From positions 1 to 11,847 of the forward strand of contig CAKSWM010000021.1 in the NCBI GenBank assembly GCA_934511545.1: DNA of 11,847 nucleotides. The letters run 5' to 3'. A model generated the notes under the pieces. The model had not been told where the DNA came from, ran no database searches, and saw only the letters and a list, made by a program, of their open reading frames with translations. The DNA comes from an uncultured Oscillospiraceae bacterium. Lineage in GTDB: Bacteria > Bacillota > Clostridia > Oscillospirales > Oscillospiraceae. The position numbers were made by a program, and so were the translations under genes. Below are positions 7,900-11,847 of this stretch, one piece after another. The first letter of the stretch is position 1, and each line of letters begins with the position of its first letter.

Positions 7900-9450
7900 T
7901 CACGCGAATTTTATGTTTGCAAGGCATCCGCGGGTGATTGAACTAAGCTCCAAAGCCGCTATCCGGCTATTATATGCATAAGCTTCCATTATCTCGCAGA
8001 TGGGGATCGCCTGAACGTTGTTATAAAGCCAGTCGTCAACTTGTCTGTAAATCTCCGCACGTGCTTCCGGATCTGTGGTCGTCAACCCCCTGTTGAGCAG
8101 CTCATTGAATGTTTCGTCTGTCACTGCCTGTATCTTGAATCCGTTCTCCGCCATGGTGGAAAGGCATTTGTTAGGGTCCTTAGTTGGATTTCCACCGCCT
8201 CCGCCGGTCGTAGTCTGTATGGAGCAATCGCCCTGCCCCTCAATGAACATGGGTATCAGCGCCGCCAGTCCGTATACATTAACATTAAGGGTTATTCCCA
8301 CTTGCTTCAGATAACTCTGTATCGCCTCGCCTATCTTGTCCTGATTCGCAATAGCCGCACATGTATAATCGAGTATTATGTCGCCACCTTCATATCCAGC
8401 CTCAGCAAGTATGACTTTAGCCCTTTCAGGATCAAACTCATAGCCATCGTGCTCGGTATAGCAATCAAATGTCGTTGCAAAGTGTGACGATGCATCGGAG
8501 CACAAGGCACCGCATCCCGCTACTCCAACGGCGTTCCAATCGACGGCATATGCTATCGCCTCACGGACGGCCTTATCCTGTACCGCCGGACTGGACAGAT
8601 TGAAAACAAACATAAGAACATCATTTGCACTCTGAATCTTTATCGTAGCCTCGGCGGAACTTGCTTTCAATTCATCTACCTGAGTCGAGCTCAGCGGAAG
8701 CATAACGTCGATGGTTCCGCTCATAAAATCAGCATACATGCTGGTAGAGTCGGAATAGAACCTCAGCGTTATTACGTCGGGGTCAAAGCTTGCGCTTTCA
8801 TCCCAATAATCGGGGCGCTTTGTGAACTCAATATAGGAATCTATAACTATATCAGACACAGCATACGGACCCGAGCCCATCGGAGCAGACCACCACGCAT
8901 CGTCTCCGTCCGGATGGCTCTCGCCGAAAGGTTTACTCTGTATTGGAATCATAAGTGTGCTTATTGCAGGGCCATAAGGTTCGTTGTAAACAATATATAC
9001 GGTTTCCCCATCATCCGCTATTCTGGAATTTGCAAAATCTATACGGGCAAAAAACTCCGCTTCGGCGTTTCCGTTGTCAACATATGCCTTGAGCGTATAC
9101 AGGATATCCTCGCCTGTCAGTGCACTTCCGTCTGAAAACTTTATTCCCGGTTTGAGGCAAAGCTTGAGAGTGACTTCATCCGTCCATTCCCAACTGTTGA
9201 GCACTCTTGACACAACCGCTCCAGTATTGTCATCTATCTCAAAAAGCTGGTCAAAAAGAAGCCGTCTGGCATAATTCAGACTCTCGTTCGAGCCGCTGGT
9301 ATTAAAATACAAATGTGCATCCGTTGTTCCAATCGATACCGTTTTTGTTTTTTCGTTTCCGGAAGCCTTTGAACTCCCGCAAGCGGAAAAAATGCCGACA
9401 CAGATAATCATTGCAAGAATCAGCGAAATCATTCTCTTTTTTTCTGACAT
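7900..9450 (-). CDS. ABC-transporter solute-binding lipoprotein, family 5 (DppA/OppA-like)
   Basis: Extracytoplasmic binding protein for peptides, nickel or other small solutes, anchored to the membrane by lipid. 516 aa, normal size. The signal peptide has basic residues 4-6, a hydrophobic core 7-20 and lipobox FSAC with Cys24 as lipidation site. Family 5 landmarks: GIKFSDGSALTGEDILYTL (102-120), MGSGPYAVSD (191-200), KRPDYWDE (211-218) and VREAIAYAVDW (295-305). There is a Gly-rich loop at 416-420 and nine Cys in the mature chain beyond Cys24, unusual for an exported protein. Start: GGGAGGAA at 9457-9464. It is the second gene of the operon, 34 nt after the reductase stop. No permease or ATPase gene follows, so it must borrow a transporter or have a sensing role; the ligand is unknown. 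Confidence 0.92.
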   Translation of the reverse strand: MSEKKRMISLILAMIICVGIFSACGSSKASGNEKTKTVSIGTTDAHLYFNTSGSNESLNYARRLLFDQLFEIDDNTGAVVSRVLNSWEWTDEVTLKLCLKPGIKFSDGSALTGEDILYTLKAYVDNGNAEAEFFARIDFANSRIADDGETVYIVYNEPYGPAISTLMIPIQSKPFGESHPDGDDAWWSAPMGSGPYAVSDIVIDSYIEFTKRPDYWDESASFDPDVITLRFYSDSTSMYADFMSGTIDVMLPLSSTQVDELKASSAEATIKIQSANDVLMFVFNLSSPAVQDKAVREAIAYAVDWNAVGVAGCGALCSDASSHFATTFDCYTEHDGYEFDPERAKVILAEAGYEGGDIILDYTCAAIANQDKIGEAIQSYLKQVGITLNVNVYGLAALIPMFIEGQGDCSIQTTTGGGGGNPTKDPNKCLSTMAENGFKIQAVTDETFNELLNRGLTTTDPEARAEIYRQVDDWLYNNVQAIPICEIMEAYAYNSRIAALELSSITRGCLANIKFA

Positions 9451-9484
9451 GCCATATTCCTCCCGATAAATTTATTTTGGTTGC

Positions 9485-11437
9485 TTATATATCCCTTGCC
9501 GAAAAGTATGCTGTTCGGGACGCCTGCTGCACGGTTGCCGGAGATATACAGTCGCCGATCGGAATAACATCAGCAGCACAATCAACAAGAGTTTCAAACA
9601 CAGAGTAATTCGATTTCATCCCAACAGCCAGGATCACTGAATCACATGGAATTCTAAGCATTCTGTCCTCCAGTATAATTGTTATGCCCTCCAAATCTAT
9701 TCCCGTGCATCTTGCACCCGTCAGGCACCGTATCCCAGCGATTTCCAAATGTGCGTCAACACTCTGTGAAATTATATGATTAGCGTCATTATGCAGTCTA
9801 TCCGCCATTTCAACGATGGTAATGTCGTCTATTCCTCTATCGCGCAGCCACAGCGCAGTTTCGCACCCGCCAAGCCCGCCTCCAATGATAACAACGCTTT
9901 TCCCCAGTCTCTCTGCGGCACCGTGAGCCTGAACGCTTGTATAAACGTTTGGCCCGTATGCTCCATCTATACGCGGTATAACAGGGCTGGAGCCGCTTGC
10001 CACCAGGATCGTATCCGGCTCCAGTTTTTCCATAAGCTCCGGCGTTGCCTCTGTATTCAGCCAGACGTCAGCTCCGCTCTTTTCCACTTGACGGATAAGA
10101 TAGTTCTTATAACGGTTAAGCATCCACTTGACCCCGTTGTTGTCCGTTATCTTCAAAAGACCGCCAAGCGAATCGGTTTTTTCCACCAATGTGACTGAAT
10201 GCCCACGCTCCGCCGCTGTTACCGCTGCCTGCATTCCAGCCGGACCGCCTCCTACTACTACAACTTTTTTTAGTTTTTTTGCCGGCTCAATCTCTGCCAC
10301 CCTGTGTTCACGTCCGCTTCTGGGATTTATATCACAGCCGAGAAAATGGTTTTTATGCATCGTTTCAAGACAATTATAGCAGGAAATGCATGGACATATA
10401 TCCTCTTCTTCCCCTCTCCTCGCCTTGTTCGGAAGCTCTGCATCGGCTATCAGTGCCCTGGCCATGGCAACAAAATCGGCGATTCCGTCAGCAATTATAC
10501 TGTTAGCCATCTCTGGCTGGCTTATTGATCCAACCACAGCTATCGGTATATTGACCAACTTTTTCAGCGGCCTCACCAACTCCAGATTAGTACCGCGCGG
10601 ATCCAGATAGGTCGGAAAGGTATGAAGAAGATCTTCCCGCTTTTCTTTTCCCCCGGAGTTGCCGGCGCCGGAAGAAACATGGACCAGATCCACCATCCCT
10701 TCCATGGAATTTATAAATTCCACCAACTCTGAAAAACCCACCGGGTCAGTTTTCGGGTCGCATCCGCTTATTCTGTACTCCAAAACCATATTATCTCCGG
10801 CTGCTTCACGAACAGCTCTGACAAGTTCAAGAGGGAAGCGCATCCTGTTTTCCAGGCTGCCGCCGTATTCGTCCGTTCGCTTGTTGGATCCGGGTGAAAG
10901 GAACTGAGCAAGCATCCATCCGTGAGCACCATGCAGAGTAACCATGTGAAACCCGGCTGTCCTCATCTTTTCCACGCACAGAACATAGTTCTGAATTATT
11001 TCATCCATTTTACCCCGGGTCATGCTGTGTACAATTTTTCCGTTAGGTGCAACAAAACCGCTGGGGCCATAACACTCACCTGTATGATCCGGGGTGAACG
11101 CCCCTCCATAGTTCAGCTCAACAGAGGCATGGGCACCGTGCTGCTGGATCGCCGCGGCAAACTCCGCAAGCGCCGCCGTACCCGCTTTCTTCCTGAAATC
11201 AAAGTACAAGCCGAATCCATCGGTATCACGGTCTCCATAGTTTACCTCTGTACTGCCTACCGTAACAGCAGCGGCACCTCCTATCGCTTTCTCCTCAAAC
11301 ATACTAAGGGCATAATCGAAAATATAGTTGTCAGGCGAAAACGCCCACGCGCCAACAGGTGCAGAAAGGATCCTGTTCTTAAATATATTTCCTCGAATTT
11401 TTATTGGCGAAAATAAATCGGCATATTGGGGTCTCAT
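9485..11437 (-). CDS. FMN/4Fe-4S/FAD ene-reductase of the old yellow enzyme family (2,4-dienoyl-CoA reductase / BaiCD-like)
   Basis: NAD(P)H-dependent flavoenzyme expected to reduce an activated C=C bond, or a related acceptor, in the cytosol. 650 aa, the usual length of the multidomain family. The N-terminal FMN TIM barrel (about 1-335) has HGAHGW (169-174), the family loop FLSPGSNKRTDEYGG (179-193) and NRMRFP (197-202). Next comes a Cys cluster at 350, 353, 356 and 368 for a 4Fe-4S centre. The FAD domain has GGGPAG (396-401) and the NAD(P)H domain GGGLGG (519-524); the C-terminal GDC (628-630) precedes the usual final helix. The Cys spacing is one residue shorter than in FadH, and ELNYGG (107-112) replaces the usual His of QLxHxG. 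Start: GAGGAGG at 11442-11448, 4 nt before ATG. The substrate is unassigned. Confidence 0.93.
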   Translation of the reverse strand: MRPQYADLFSPIKIRGNIFKNRILSAPVGAWAFSPDNYIFDYALSMFEEKAIGGAAAVTVGSTEVNYGDRDTDGFGLYFDFRKKAGTAALAEFAAAIQQHGAHASVELNYGGAFTPDHTGECYGPSGFVAPNGKIVHSMTRGKMDEIIQNYVLCVEKMRTAGFHMVTLHGAHGWMLAQFLSPGSNKRTDEYGGSLENRMRFPLELVRAVREAAGDNMVLEYRISGCDPKTDPVGFSELVEFINSMEGMVDLVHVSSGAGNSGGKEKREDLLHTFPTYLDPRGTNLELVRPLKKLVNIPIAVVGSISQPEMANSIIADGIADFVAMARALIADAELPNKARRGEEEDICPCISCYNCLETMHKNHFLGCDINPRSGREHRVAEIEPAKKLKKVVVVGGGPAGMQAAVTAAERGHSVTLVEKTDSLGGLLKITDNNGVKWMLNRYKNYLIRQVEKSGADVWLNTEATPELMEKLEPDTILVASGSSPVIPRIDGAYGPNVYTSVQAHGAAERLGKSVVIIGGGLGGCETALWLRDRGIDDITIVEMADRLHNDANHIISQSVDAHLEIAGIRCLTGARCTGIDLEGITIILEDRMLRIPCDSVILAVGMKSNYSVFETLVDCAADVIPIGDCISPATVQQASRTAYFSARDI

Positions 11438-11478
11438 CTTTCCTCCTCAGTCAACATGATGTAATTATTCACAAACCA

Positions 11479-11507
11479 ATTATATATTTAAGCCATTTTT
11501 TCGTCAA
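11479..11507 (-). promoter_or_regulatory. Promoter of the ene-reductase/solute-binding protein operon
   Basis: On the reverse strand, TTGACG (11502-11507, 5 of 6) and TATAAT (11479-11484) are 17 nt apart. The -10 lies 41 nt upstream of the reductase ATG. The flanking DNA is very A+T-rich. Confidence 0.85.
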
Positions 11508-11524
11508 TAACGCACATGATTAAT

Positions 11525-11546
11525 AGTAACTCACCTAAAAGTAAGT
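11525..11546. promoter_or_regulatory. Candidate operator: direct repeat in the divergent intergenic region
   Basis: AGTAACT (11525-11531) and AGTAAGT (11540-11546) repeat at 15-nt spacing, 18 bp outside the reductase -35 and about 40 bp upstream of the regulator -10. The position suits a site from which the divergently encoded HxlR protein could control both genes. The repeat is short and imperfect, so this is tentative. Confidence 0.3.
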
Positions 11547-11587
11547 TTAATTTTTGCACAAATATAGCGTTTTTCCAGGTCATGATA

Positions 11588-11593
11588 TATAAT
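11588..11593 (+). promoter_or_regulatory. Likely -10 element of the HxlR regulator gene
   Basis: TATAAT, 47 nt upstream of the regulator ATG. No convincing -35 lies 16-18 nt upstream, so the promoter may be weak or activator-dependent. Confidence 0.5.
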
Positions 11594-11640
11594 AAACACA
11601 GTAAATTCAGTCGACGCCGACCAACATATGGAGGAGCAAT

Positions 11641-11847
11641 ATGGGCCCGTACAACAAAAAAGACCGTGCAGAATTTCTTGCTTGCAATCCATACAGTCAT
11701 ACCGTCAGTCTCTGTTTGGACAGATGGAAGCCTTTTATCATCCGCGGTGTAGAGTACGACGGAAGGACACGTTTCAGCAAATTTACAAAACAGCTGCCGA
11801 TAACCGATAAGGTCTTGACCGACAAACTCAAAGAGCTTGAACAGGAC
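11641..11847 (+). CDS. HxlR-family winged-helix transcriptional regulator (cut by window end)
   Basis: DNA-binding regulator of the HxlR (DUF24, MarR-related) family; members are often dimeric repressors or activators sensing aldehydes, quinones or disulfide stress. Only the first 69 residues are visible. NPYSHTVSLCLDRWKPFII (16-34) matches the family start in which Cys-Pro leads into a GKW motif (here DRW). FSKFTKQLPITDKVLTDKL (45-63) and the following KELEQD correspond to the recognition helix and the LxELExDGL stretch. Cys15 occupies the position of the conserved redox Cys of this family (normally followed by Pro; here Asn-Pro). Start: GGAGGAG at 11630-11636, 4 nt before ATG. It diverges from the ene-reductase operon, which suggests it controls that operon. 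Confidence 0.88.
   Translation, partial: MGPYNKKDRAEFLACNPYSHTVSLCLDRWKPFIIRGVEYDGRTRFSKFTKQLPITDKVLTDKLKELEQD

Noticed and set aside
9485..11437. Naming the reductase as bilirubin reductase (BilR), BaiCD or FadH
   Set aside because: The family fits, but no substrate-defining feature is visible. As I recall, BilR carries HGDR near the position where this protein has HGAH, which argues against BilR. Bile-acid (bai) neighbours are absent from the window.

Overview
The window looks like a chromosomal segment of a G+C-rich, anaerobic Firmicute, probably a clostridial lineage such as the Oscillospiraceae. That placement is inference. It rests on the ylxM-ffh-rpsP gene order, a T-box leucine leader, strong GGAGG ribosome binding sites, TTGACA/TATAAT promoters and a 503-residue LeuA with LeuC/LeuD of the type common in clostridia. 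No taxonomic marker was searched.

Region 1 (1-1962, minus strand) is the SRP/ribosome operon: ylxM, ffh and the 5' end of rpsP, transcribed leftward from a consensus promoter at 1934-1962. Region 2 (2034-2927, plus) is a divergent single gene for a PHP-domain phosphoesterase with an extended -10 promoter. Region 3 (2958-7723, plus) is a complete leucine operon, leuA-leuC-leuD-leuB. It has its own promoter, a tRNA-Leu-type T-box leader (specifier CTC, T-box, antiterminator, terminator), overlapping stop/start codons and a strong bidirectional terminator. Together its genes convert 2-ketoisovalerate and acetyl-CoA to 2-ketoisocaproate, the leucine precursor.

Region 4 (7739-7896) is a 158-bp stretch bounded by 26-bp imperfect inverted repeats (22 of 26 positions match) that begin and end in TA. 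It looks like a MITE-type insertion and sits exactly where the G+C-rich leu operon meets a visibly more A+T-rich block.

Region 5 (7900-11847) is that A+T-richer accessory block. A minus-strand two-gene operon encodes a 650-residue FMN/4Fe-4S/FAD ene-reductase (old yellow enzyme, 2,4-dienoyl-CoA reductase/BaiCD type) and a family 5 solute-binding lipoprotein. Divergent from it is an HxlR-family regulator, cut by the window end. The arrangement suggests an inducible system in which the regulator senses a substrate or electrophile, the lipoprotein captures a solute, and the reductase uses it or an unsaturated compound as electron acceptor. No permease or ATPase gene is present. The substrate cannot be read from the sequence.

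No tRNA, rRNA, CRISPR array, transposase gene or prophage gene was seen.
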